Positions 48,834 through 62,200 of a DNA stretch of 64,000 nucleotides are shown here, in pieces (the stretch's first letter is position 1; each line of letters opens with the position of its first letter). The notes below the pieces were generated by a model. The model was not told the DNA's origin and made no database searches. It worked only from the letters and a program-made list of their open reading frames with translations. Origin of the DNA: Antedon mediterranea (Eukaryota > Echinodermata > Crinoidea > Comatulida > Antedonidae); NCBI RefSeq assembly GCF_964355755.1, contig NC_092671.1:22162001-22226000 (forward strand). The letters are read 5' to 3'. Position numbers and translations under genes: made by a program.

Positions 48834-50256
48834 AAATTAATAATAAATCAATGAAAAATAATGCCATGCAACCTTGTTTCTGATTTTAAAAAAGGTTCAC
48901 TTGTTTAGGCCTGACATTTACAACCCTCAAAATATTTCACTTTCAAAAACAATATTTATTTTAAATTAAAAAAAAAAAAACCAAAATATCCGTAGAGGTT
49001 CGAACCCACTAGTGAGAGCACTCAAATTTGAGCATTACCCGTTACACCACAAACCAGTAGATGACTGAAGAGCTGATAATACTCTATTTATATGAAATAA
49101 ATAATAAATCAATGAAAAATAATGCCATGCAACTTTGTTTCTGATTTTAAAAAAGGTCCACTTGTTTAGGCCTGACATTTACAACCCTCAAAATATCTCA
49201 CTTTCAAAAACAATATTTATTTTCAATTTAAAAAAAAAAATCCCTAGAGGTTCGAACCCACTACTGAAAGCACTCAAACCTGAGCATTATCCGTTACGCC
49301 ACAAACCAGTAGATGACTGCGGAGCTGATAATAGTCTATTTATATGAAATGAATGATCAATCAATGAAAAATAATGCCATGCAACTTTGTTTCTGATTTT
49401 AAAAAAGGTCCACTTGTTTAGGCCTGACAGTTGCAACCCTCAAAATATCTCACTTTCAAAAACAATATTTATTTTCAATTAAAAAAAAAAGAAAAAAAAT
49501 ACCCGTATAGGTTCGAACCCACTACTGAGAGCACTCAAACCTGAGCATTACCGTTACACCACAAACCAGTAGATAACTGAAGAGCTGATAATAGTCTATT
49601 TATATGAAATGGATGATCAATCAATGAAAAATAATGCCATGCAACTTTGTTTCTGATTTTAAAAAAGGTTCACTTGTTTAGGCCTGACATTTACAACCCT
49701 CAAAATATCTCACCGTCAAAAACAATATTTATTTTCAAATAAAAAAAAAAGAAAAAAAATATCCCTAGAAGTTCGAACCCACTATTGAAATCACTCAAAC
49801 CTGAGCATTACCCGTTCGCCGCAAACCATTTTATGACTGAAGAGCTGATAATAGTCTATTTATATGAAATACATGATCAATCAATGAAAAATAATGCCAT
49901 GCAACTTTGTTTCTGATTTTAAAAAAGGTTCACTTGTTTAGGCCTGACAGTTGCAACCCTAAAAATATCTCACTTTCAAAAACCATATTTATTTTAAATT
50001 TAAAAAAAAAAGAAAACAAATATTCGTAGAGGTTCGAATCCACCACTGCGAGAACTCAAACCTGAGCACTACCAGTTACGCTACAAACCAGTAGATGACT
50101 GAAGAGCTGATAATAGTCTATTTATATGAAATTAATAATAAATCAATGAAAAATAATGCCATGCAACTTTGTTTCTGATTTTAAACAAGGTTCACTTGTT
50201 TAGGCCTGACATTTACAACCCTCAAAATATCTCACTTTCAAAAACAATATTTATTT

Positions 50257-50280
50257 AAAAAAAAAAAAAAAAAAAAAAAA
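50257..50280 (-). repeat. Longest A-run seen (24 A; T-run on the minus strand)
   Basis: A homopolymer of 24 A at the place of the terminator-like T-run. Its counterpart in copy 1, near 35,925-35,948, is of similar length. Homopolymers like this are prone to sequencing error, so lengths are approximate. Confidence 0.7.
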
Positions 50281-51510
50281 TATCCGTAGAGGTTCGAACC
50301 CACTAGTGAGAGCACTCAAACTTGATCATTACCCGTTACGCCACAAACCAGTAGATGACTGAAGAGCTGATAATACTCTATTTGTATGAAGTAAATAATA
50401 AATCAATGAAAAATAATGCCATGCAACTTTGTTTCTGATTTTAAAAAAGGTCCACTTGTTTAGGCCTGACATTTACAACCCTCAAAGTATCTCACTTTCA
50501 AAAACAATATTTATTTTCAATAAAAAAAAAAAAAAAAAAATATTCGTAGAGGTTCGAACCCACTACTGCGAGAACTCAAACCTGAGCATTACCCGTTACG
50601 CCTCAAACCAGTAGATGACTGAAGAGCTGATAATACTCTATTTATATGAAATTAATAATAAATCAATGAAAAATAATGCAATGCAACTTTGTTTCTGATT
50701 TTAAAAAAGGTTCACTTGTTTAGGCCTGACATTTACAACCCTCAAAATATCTCACTTTCAAAAACAATATTTATTTTAAATAAAAGAAAAAAAATTTCCG
50801 TAGAGGTTCGAACCCACTAGTAAGAGCACTCAAACTTGAGCATTACCCGTTACGCCACAAACCAGTAGATAACTGAAGAGCTGATAATAGTCTATTTATA
50901 TGAAATGAATGATCAATCAATGAAAAATAATGCCATGCAACTTTGTTTCTGATTTTAAAAAAGGTCCACTTGTTTAGGCCTGACATTTACAACCCTCAAA
51001 ATATCTCACTTTCAAAAACAATATTTTTTTCAATAAAAAAAAAAAAGAAAAAAAATATTCGTAGAGGTTCGAACCCACTACTGCGAAAACTCAAACCTGA
51101 GCATTACCCGTTACGCCTCAAACCAGTAGATGACTGAAGAGCTGATAATACTCTATTTATATGAAATTAATAATAAATCAATGAAAAATAATGCCATGCA
51201 ACTTTGTTTCTGATTTTAAAAAAGGTCCACTTGTTTAGGCCTGACAGTTGCAACCCTCAAAATATCTCACTTTCAAAAACAATATTTATTTTCAATAAAA
51301 AAAAAAGAAAAAAAATACCCGTATAGGTTCGAACCCACTACTGAGAGCACTCAAACCTGAGCATTACCCGTTACGCCACAAACCAGTAGATGACTGAAGA
51401 GCTGACAATACTCTATTTATATGAAATAAATAATAAATCAATGAAAAATAATGCCATGCAACTGTGTTTCTGATTTTAAAAAAGGTCCACTTGTTTAGGC
51501 CTGACATTTA

Positions 51511-54500
51511 CACCCTCAAAATATCTCACTTTCAAAATCCATATTTATTTTCAATTTAAAAAAAAAAGAAAAAAAATATCCCTAGAGGTTCGACCCACTA
51601 CTCAGAGCACTCAAACCTGAGCATTACCCGTTACGCCACAAACCAGTAGATGACTGAAGAGCTGATAATAGTCTATTTATATGAAATGAATGATCAATCA
51701 ATGAAAAATAATGCCATGCAACTTTGTTTCTGATTTTAAAAAATATCCATTTGTTTAGGCCTGACATTCACAACCCTAAAAAATATCTCATTTTCAAAAA
51801 AAAACATTTATTTTCAATAAGAAAAAAAAAAGCAATATCCCTAGAGGTTCGAACCCACTACTGCGAGAACTCAAACCTGAGCATTACCCGTTACGCCTCA
51901 AACCAGTAGATGACTGAAGAGCTGATAATACTCTATTTATATGACATTAATAATAAATCAATGAAAAATAATGCCATGCAACTTTGTTTCTGATTTTAAA
52001 AAAGGTTCACTTGTTTAGGCCTGACATTTACAACCCTCAAAATATCTCACTTTCAAAAACAATATTTATTTTAAATAAAAAAAAAAAAGAAACAAAATAT
52101 CCGTAGAGGTTCGAACCCACTAGTGAGAGCACTCAAACTTGAGCATTACCCGTTACGCCACAAACCAGTAGATGACTGAAGAGCTGATAATAATCTATTT
52201 ATATGAAATTAATAATAAATCAATGAAAAATAATGCCATGCAACTTTGTTTCTGATTTTAAAAAAGGTCCACTTGTTTAGGCCTGACATTTACAACCCTC
52301 AAAATATCTCACTTTCAAAAACAATATTTTTTCAATTAAAAAAAAAAAAGAAATAAAATATCAGTAGAGGTTCGAACCCACTAGTGAGAGCACTCAAACT
52401 TGAGCATTACCCGCTACGCCACAATCCAGTAGATGACTGAAGAGCTGATAATACTCTATTTATATGAAATAAATAATAAATCAATGAAAAATAAGGCCAT
52501 GCAACTTTGTTTCTGATTTTAAAAAAGGTTCATTTGTTTAGGCCTGTCATTTACAACCCTCAAAATATCTCACCTACAAAAAAAATATTTATTTTCAATA
52601 AAAAAAAAAGAAAAGAAATATCCCTAGAGGTTCGAACCCACTACTGCGAGCACTCAAACTTGAGCATTACCCGTTACGCCTCAAACCAGTAGATGACTGA
52701 AGAGCTGATAATACTCTATTTATATGAAATGAATAATAAATCAATGAAAAATAATGCCATGCAACTTTGTTTCTGATTTTAAAAAAGGTTCAATTGTTTA
52801 GGCCTGACATTTACAACCCTCAAAATATCTCACCGTCAAAAACAATATTTATTTTCAAATAAAAAAAAAGAAAAAAAATATCCCTAGAAGTTCGAACCCA
52901 CTATTGAAATCACTCAAACCTGAGCATTACCCGTTCGCCGCAAACCATTTTATGACTGAAGAGCTGATAATAGTCTATTTATATGAAATAGATGATCAAT
53001 CAATGAAAAATAATGCCATGCAACTTTGTTTCTGATTTTAAAAAAGGTTCACTTGTTTAGGCCTGACAGTTGCAACCCTAAAAATATCTCACTTTCAAAA
53101 ACAATATTTATTTTAAATTAAAAAAAAAAGAAAAACAAAATACCAGTATAGGTTCGAACCCACTACTGAAAGCACTCAAACCTGAGCATTATCCGTTACG
53201 CCACAAACCAGTAGATAACTGCGGAGCTGATAATAGTCCATTTATATGAAATGAATGATCAATCAATGAAAAATAATGCTATGCAACTTTGTTTCTGATT
53301 TTAAAAACGGTCCACTTGTTTAGGCCTGACATTTACAACCCTCAAAATATCTCACTTTCAAAAACAATATTTATTTTCAATTAAAAAAAAAAGAAAAAAA
53401 TATTCGTAGAGGTTCGAACCCACTACTGCGAGAACTCAAACCTGAGCATTACCCGTTACGCCTCAAACCAGTAGATGACTGAAGAGCTGATAATACTCTA
53501 TTTATATGAAATTAATAATAAATCAATGAAAAATAATGCCATGCAACTTTGTTTCTGATTTTAAAAAAGGTTCACTTGTTTAGGCCTGACATTTACAACC
53601 CTCAAAATATCTCACTTTCAAAAACAATATTTATTTTAAATAAAAAAAAAAGAGAAACAAAATATCCGTAGAGGTTCGAACCCACTAGTGAGAGCACTCA
53701 AACTTGAGCATTACCCGTTACGCCACAAACCAGTAGATGACTGAAGAGCTGACAATACTCTATTTATATGAAATAAATAATAAATCAATGAAAAATAATG
53801 CCATGCAACTGTGTTTCTGATTTTGAAAAAAGGTCCACTTGTTTAGGCCTGACATTTACAACCCTCAAAATATCTCACTTTCAAAAACAATATTTTTTTC
53901 AATAAAAAAAAAAAAGAAAAAAAATATTCGTAGAGGTTCGAACCCACTACTGCGAAAACTCAAACCTGAGCATTACCCGTTACGCCTCAAACCAGTAGAT
54001 GACTGAAGAGCTGATAATACTCTATTTATATGAAATTAATAATAAATCAATGAAAAATAATGCCATGCAACTTTGTTTCTGATTTTAAAAAAGGTTCACT
54101 TGTTTAGGCCTGACAATTACAACCCTCAAAATATCTCACTTTCAAAAACAATATTTATTTTAAATAAAAAAAAAAAAAAAAAAAAAATATCCGTAGAGGT
54201 TCGAACCCACTAGTGAGAGCACTCAAACTTGAGCATTACCCGTTACGCCACAAACCAGTAGATGACTGAAGAGCTGACAATACTCTATTTATATGAAATA
54301 AATAATAAATCAATGAAAAATAATGCCATGCAACTGTGTTTCTGATTTTAAAAAAGGTCCACTTGTTTAGGCCTGACATTTACACCCTCAAAATATCTCA
54401 CTTTCAAAATCCATATTTATTTTCAATTTAAAAAAAAAAGAAAAAAAATATCCCTAGAGGTTCGACCCACTACTCAGAGCACTCAAACCTGAGCATTACC

Positions 54501-57500
54501 CGTTACGCCACAAACCAGTAGATGACTGAAGAGCTGATAATAGTCTATTTATATGAAATGAATGATCAATCAATGAAAAATAATGCCATGCAACTTTGTT
54601 TCTGATTTTTAAAAATATCCATTTGTTTAGGCCTGACATTCACAACCCTAAAAAATATCTCATTTTCAAAAAAAATATTTATTTTCAATAAGAAAAAAAA
54701 AAGCAATATCCCTAGAGGTTCGAACCCACTACTGCGAGAACTCAAACCTGAGCATTACCCGTTACGCCTCAAACCAGTAGATGACTGAAGAGCTGATAAT
54801 ACTCTATTTATATGACATTAATAATAAATCAATGAAAAATAATGCCATGCAACTTTGTTTCTGGTTTTAAAAAAGGTTCACTTGTTTAGGCCTGACATTT
54901 ACAACCCTCAAAATATCTCACTTTCAAAAACAATATTTATTTTAAATAAAAAAAAAAAAGAAACAAAATATCCGTAGAGGTTCGAACCCACTAGTGAGAG
55001 CACTCAAACTTGAGCATTACCCGTTACGCCACAAACCAGTAGATGACTGAAGAGCTGATAATAATCTATTTATATGAAATTCATAATAAATCAATGAAAA
55101 ATAATGCCATGCAACTTTGTTTCTGATTTTAAAAAAGGTCCACTTGTTTAGGCCTGACATTTACAACCCTCAAAATATCTCACTTTCAAAAACAATATTT
55201 TTTCAATTAAAAAAAAAAAAGAAATAAAATATCAGTAGAGGTTCGAACCCACTAGTGAGAGCACTCAAACTTGAGCATTACCCGCTACGCCACAATCCAG
55301 TAGATGACTGAAGAGCTGATAATACTCTATTTATATGAAATAAATAATAAATCAATGAAAAATAAGGCCATGCAACTTTGTTTCTGATTTTAAAAAAGGT
55401 TCATTTGTTTAGGCCTGTCATTTACAACCCTCAAAATATCTCACCTACAAAAAAAATATTTATTTTCAATAAAAAAAAAAGAAAAGAAATATCCCTAGAG
55501 GTTCGAACCCACTACTGCGAGCACTCAAACTTGAGCATTACCCGTTACGCCTCAAACCAGTAGATGACTGAAGAGCTGATAATACTCTATTTATATGAAA
55601 TGAATAATAAATCAATGAAAAATAATGCCATGCAACTTTGTTTCTGATTTTAAAAAAGGTTCAATTGTTTAGGCCTGACATTTACAACCCTCAAAATATC
55701 TCACCGTCAAAAACAATATTTATTTTCAAATAAAAAAAAAAGAAAAAAATATCCCTAGAAGTTCGAACCCACTATTGAAATCACTCAAACCTGAGCATTA
55801 CCCGTTCGCCGCAAACCATTTTATGACTGAAGAGCTGATAATAGTCTATTTATATGAAATAGATGATCAATCAATGAAAAATAATGCCATGCAACTTTGT
55901 TTCTGATTTTATAAAAGGTTCACTTGTTTAGGCCTGACAGTTGCAACCCTAAAAATATCTCACTTTCAAAAACAATATTTATTTTAAATTAAAAAAAAAA
56001 GAAAAAAAAAATACCAGTATAGGTTCGAACCCACTACTGAAAGCACTCAAACCTGAGCATTATCCGTTACGCCACAAACCAGTAGATAACTGCGGAGCTG
56101 ATAATAGTCCATTTATATGAAATGAATGATCAATCAATGAAAAATAATGCCATTCAACTTTGTTTCTGATTTTAAAAACTGTCCACTTGTTTAGGCCTGA
56201 CATTTACAACCCTCAAAATATCTCACTTTCAAAAACAATATTTATTTTCAATTAAAAAAAAAAGAAAAAAAATATTCGTAGAGGTTCGAACCCACTACTG
56301 CGAGAACTCAAACCTGAGCATTACCCGTTACGCCTCAAACCAGTAGATGACTGAAGAGCTGATAATACTCTATTTATATGAAATTAATAATAAATCAATG
56401 AAAAATAATGCCATGCAACTTTGTTTCTGATTTTAAAAAAGGTTCACTTGTTTAGGCCTGACATTTACAACCCTCAAAATATCTCACTTTCAAAAACAAT
56501 ATTTATTTTAAATAAAAAAAAAAAGAAACAAAATATCCGTAGAGGTTCGAACCCACTAGTGAGAGCACTCAAACTTGAGCATTACCCGTTACGCCACAAA
56601 CCAGTAGATGACTGAAGAGCTGACAATACTCTATTTATATGAAATAAATAATAAATCAATGAAAAATAATGCCATGCAACTGTGTTTCTGATTTTAAAAA
56701 AGGTCCACTTGTTTAGGCCTGACATTTACAACCCTCAAAATATCTCACTTTCAAAAACAATATTTTTTTCAATAAAAAAAAAAAGAAAAAAAATATTCGT
56801 AGAGGTTCGAACCCACTACTGCGAAAACTCAAACCTGAGCATTACCCGTTACGCCTCAAACCAGTAGATGACTGAAGAGCTGATAATACTCTATTTATAT
56901 GAAATTAATAATAAATCAATGAAAAATAATGCCATGCAACTTTGTTTCTGATTTTAAAAAAGGTTCACTTGTTTAGGCCTGACAATTACAACCCTCAAAA
57001 TATCTCACTTTCAAAAACAATATTTATTTTAAATAAAAAAAATAAAAAAAACAAAATATCCGTAGAGGTTCGAACCCACTAGTGAGAGCACTCAAACTTG
57101 AGCATTACCCGTTACGCCACAAACCAGTAGATGACTGAAGAGCTGACAATACTCTATTTATATGAAATAAATAATAAATCAATGAAAAATAATGCCATGC
57201 AACTGTGTTTCTGATTTTAAAAAAGGTCCACTTGTTTAGGCCTGACATTTACACCCTCAAAATATCTCACTTTCAAAATCCATATTTATTTTCAATTTAA
57301 AAAAAAAAGAAAAAAAATATCCCTAGAGGTTCGACCCACTACTCAGAGCACTCAAACCTGAGCATTACCCGTTACGCCACAAACCAGTAGATGACTGAAG
57401 AGCTGATAATAGTCTATTTATATGAAATGAATGATCAATCAATGAAAAATAATGCCATGCAACTTTGTTTCTGATTTTTAAAAATATCCATTTGTTTAGG

Positions 57501-60500
57501 CCTGACATTCACAACCCTAAAAAATATCTCATTTTCAAAAAAAATATTTATTTTCAATAAGAAAAAAAAAAGCAATATCCCTAGAGGTTCGAACCCACTA
57601 CTGCGAGAACTCAAACCTGAGCATTACCCGTTACGCCTCAAACCAGTAGATGACTGAAGAGCTGATAATACTCTATTTATATGAAATGAATAATAAATCA
57701 ATGAAAAATAATGCCATGCAACTTTGTTTCTGATTTTAAAAAAGGTTCAATTGTTTAGGCCTGACATTTACAACCCTCAAAATATCTCACCGTCAAAAAC
57801 AATATTTATTTTCAAATAAAAAAAAAAGAAAAAAATATCCCTAGAAGTTCGAACCCACTATTGAAATCACTCAAACCTGAGCATTACCCGTTCGCCGCAA
57901 ACCATTTTATGACTGAAGAGCTGATAATAGTCTATTTATATGAAATAGATGATCAATCAATGAAAAATAATGCCATGCAACTTTGTTTCTGATTTTATAA
58001 AAGGTTCACTTGTTTAGGCCTGACAGTTGCAACCCTAAAAATATCTCACTTTCAAAAACAATATTTATTTTAAATTAAAAAAAAAAGAAAAAAAAAATAC
58101 CAGTATAGGTTCGAACCCACTACTGAAAGCACTCAAACCTGAGCATTATCCGTTACGCCACAAACCAGTAGATAACTGCGGAGCTGATAATAGTCCATTT
58201 ATATGAAATGAATGATCAATCAATGAAAAATAATGCCATTCAACTTTGTTTCTGATTTTAAAAACGGTCCACTTGTTTAGGCCTGACATTTACAACCCTC
58301 AAAATATCTCACTTTCAAAAACAATATTTATTTTCAATTAAAAAAAAAAGAAAAAAAATATTCGTAGAGGTTCGAACCCACTACTGCGAGAACTCAAACC
58401 TGAGCATTACCCGTTACGCCTCAAACCAGTAGATGACTGAAGAGCTGATAATACTCTATTTATATGAAATTAATAATAAATCAATGAAAAATAATGCCAT
58501 GCAACTTTGTTTCTGATTTTAAAAAAGGTTCACTTGTTTAGGCCTGACATTTACAACCCTCAAAATATCTCACTTTCAAAAACAATATTTATTTTAAATA
58601 AAAAAAAAAAGAAACAAAATATCCGTAGAGGTTCGAACCCACTAGTGAGAGCACTCAAACTTGAGCATTACCCGTTACGCCACAAACCAGTAGATGACTG
58701 AAGAGCTGACAATACTCTATTTATATGAAATAAATAATAAATCAATGAAAAATAATGCCATGCAACTGTGTTTCTGATTTTAAAAAAGGTCCACTTGTTT
58801 AGGCCTGACATTTACAACCCTCAAAATATCTCACTTTCAAAAACAATATTTTTTTCAATAAAAAAAAAAAGAAAAAAAATATTCGTAGAGGTTCGAACCC
58901 ACTACTGCGAAAACTCAAACCTGAGCATTACCCGTTACGCCTCAAACCAGTAGATGACTGAAGAGCTGATAATACTCTATTTATATGAAATTAATAATAA
59001 ATCAATGAAAAATAATGCCATGCAACTTTGTTTCTGATTTTAAAAAAGGTTCACTTGTTTAGGCCTGACAATTACAACCCTCAAAATATCTCACTTTCAA
59101 AAACAATATTTATTTTAAATAAAAAAAATAAAAAAAACAAAATATCCGTAGAGGTTCGAACCCACTAGTGAGAGCACTCAAACTTGAGCATTACCCGTTA
59201 CGCCACAAACCAGTAGATGACTGAAGAGCTGACAATACTCTATTTATATGAAATAAATAATAAATCAATGAAAAATAATGCCATGCAACTGTGTTTCTGA
59301 TTTTAAAAAAGGTCCACTTGTTTAGGCCTGACATTTACACCCTCAAAATATCTCACTTTCAAAATCCATATTTATTTTCAATTTAAAAAAAAAAGAAAAA
59401 AAATATCCCTAGAGGTTCGACCCACTACTCAGAGCACTCAAACCTGAGCATTACCCGTTACGCCACAAACCAGTAGATGACTGAAGAGCTGATAATAGTC
59501 TATTTATATGAAATGAATGATCAATCAATGAAAAATAATGCCATGCAACTTTGTTTCTGATTTTTAAAAATATCCATTTGTTTAGGCCTGACATTCACAA
59601 CCCTAAAAAATATCTCATTTTCAAAAAAAATATTTATTTTCAATAAGAAAAAAAAAAGCAATATCCCTAGAGGTTCGAACCCACTACTGCGAGAACTCAA
59701 ACCTGAGCATTACCCGTTACGCCTCAAACCAGTAGATGACTGAAGAGCTGATAATACTCTATTTATATGACATTAATAATAAATCAATGAAAAATAATGC
59801 CATGCAACTTTGTTTCTGATTTTAAAAAAGGTTCACTTGTTTAGGCCTGACATTTACAACCCTCAAAATATCTCACTTTCAAAAACAATATTTATTTTAA
59901 ATAAAAAAAAAAAAGAAACAAAATATCCGTAGAGGTTCGAACCCACTAGTGAGAGCACTCAAACTTGAGCATTACCCGTTACGCCACAAACCAGTAGATG
60001 ACTGAAGAGCTGATAATAATCTATTTATATGAAATTAATAATAAATCAATGAAAAATAATGCCATGCAACTTTGTTTCTGATTTTAAAAAAGGTCCACTT
60101 GTTTAGGCCTGACATTTACAACCCTCAAAATATCTCACTTTCAAAAACAATATTTTTTCAATTAAAAAAAAAAAAGAAATAAAATATCAGTAGAGGTTCG
60201 AACCCACTAGTGAGAGCACTCAAACTTGAGCATTACCCGCTACGCCACAATCCAGTAGATGACTGAAGAGCTGATAATACTCTATTTATATGAAATAAAT
60301 AATAAATCAATGAAAAATAAGGCCATGCAACTTTGTTTCTGATTTTAAAAAAGGTTCATTTGTTTAGGCCTGTCATTTACAACCCTCAAAATATCTCACC
60401 TACAAAAAAAATATTTATTTTCAATAAAAAAAAAAGAAAAGAAATATCCCTAGAGGTTCGAACCCACTACTGCGAGCACTCAAACTTGAGCATTACCCGT

Positions 60501-62200
60501 TACGCCTCAAACCAGTAGATGACTGAAGAGCTGATAATACTCTATTTATATGAAATGAATAATAAATCAATGAAAAATAATGCCATGCAACTTTGTTTCT
60601 GATTTTAAAAAAGGTTCAATTGTTTAGGCCTGACATTTACAACCCTCAAAATATCTCACCGTCAAAAACAATATTTATTTTCAAATAAAAAAAAAAGAAA
60701 AAAAATATCCCTAGAAGTTCGAACCCACTATTGAAATCACTCAAACCTGAGCATTACCCGTTCGCCGCAAACCATTTTATGACTGAAGAGCTGATAATAG
60801 TCTATTTATATGAAATAGATGATCAATCAATGAAAAATAATGCCATGCAACTTTGTTTCTGATTTTAAAAAAGGTTCACTTGTTTAGGCCTGACAGTTGC
60901 AACCCTAAAAATATCTCACTTTCAAAAACAATATTTATTTTAAATTAAAAAAAAAAGAAAAAAAAAATACCAGTATAGGTTCGAACCCACTACTGAAAGC
61001 ACTCAAACCTGAGCATTATCCGTTACGCCACAAACCAGTAGATAACTGCGGAGCTGATAATAGTCCATTTATATGAAATGAATGATCAATCAATGAAAAA
61101 TAATGCCATGCAACTTTGTTTCTGATTTTAAAAAAGGTCCACTTGTTTAGGCCTGACATTTACAACCCTCAAAATATCTCACTTTCAAAAACAATATTTA
61201 TTTTCAATTAAAAAAAAAAAAGAAAAAAAATATTCGTAGAGGTTCGAACCCACTACTGCGAGAACTCAAACCTGTGCACTACCGCTTACGCCACAAACCA
61301 GTAGATGACTGAAGAGCTGATAACAGTCTATTTATATGAAATGAATGATCCATCAAAGTAAAATGATGTTATGCAACTTTGTTTCTTATTTTAAAAAAAG
61401 GTCCATTTGGTTAGGCTTGACATTTAAAACCCTCAAAATATCTCACTTTCAAAAACCATATTTATTTTCAATTTTAAAAAAAAGAAAAAAAAAATCCCTT
61501 GAGGTTCGACCCACTACTCAGAGCACTCAAACCTGAGCATTACCCGTTACGCCACAAACCAGTAGATGACTGAAGAGCTGATAATAGTCTATTTATATGA
61601 AATAAATTATCAATCAATGAAAAATAATGCCATGCAACTTTGTTTCTGATTTTAAAAAAGGTCCACTTGTTTAGGCCTGACATTTACAACCCTCAAAATA
61701 TATCACTTTCAAAAACCATATTTATTTTCAATGTAAAAAAAAAGAAAAAACGTATTCCTAGAGGTTCGACCCACTACTCAGAGCACTCAAACCTGAGCAT
61801 TACTCGTTACGCCACAAACCAGTAGATGACTGAAGAGCTGGTAATAGTCTATTTATATGAAATGAATTATCAATCAATGAAAAATAATGCCATGCAACTT
61901 TGTTTCTGATTTTAAAAAAGATCCATTTGTTTAGGCCTGACATTTACAACCCTAAAAAATATCTCATTTTCAAAAAAAATATTTATTTTCAATAAGAAAA
62001 AAAAAGCAATATCCCTAGAGGTTGGAACCCACTAGTGAGAGCACTCAAACTTGAGCATTACCCGTTACGCCACAAACCAGTAGATGACTGAAGAGCTGAT
62101 AATACTCTATTTATATGAAATAAATAATAAATCAATGAAAATTAATGCCATGCAACTTTGTTTCTGATTTTAAAAAAGGTCCACTTGTTTAGGCCTGACA
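51511..62200 (+). repeat. 11-monomer higher-order repeat, second run, with one 8-monomer unit
   Basis: The marker caccctc is at 51,511, 54,383, 57,252 and 59,338. The spacings are 2,872, 2,869 and then 2,086 bp, so the unit after 57,252 has eight monomers where the others have eleven. It lacks the aataaggccatgc monomer and its neighbours, and the join near 57,683 passes from one tRNA-like unit to the next without breaking the monomer phase. Confidence 0.85.
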
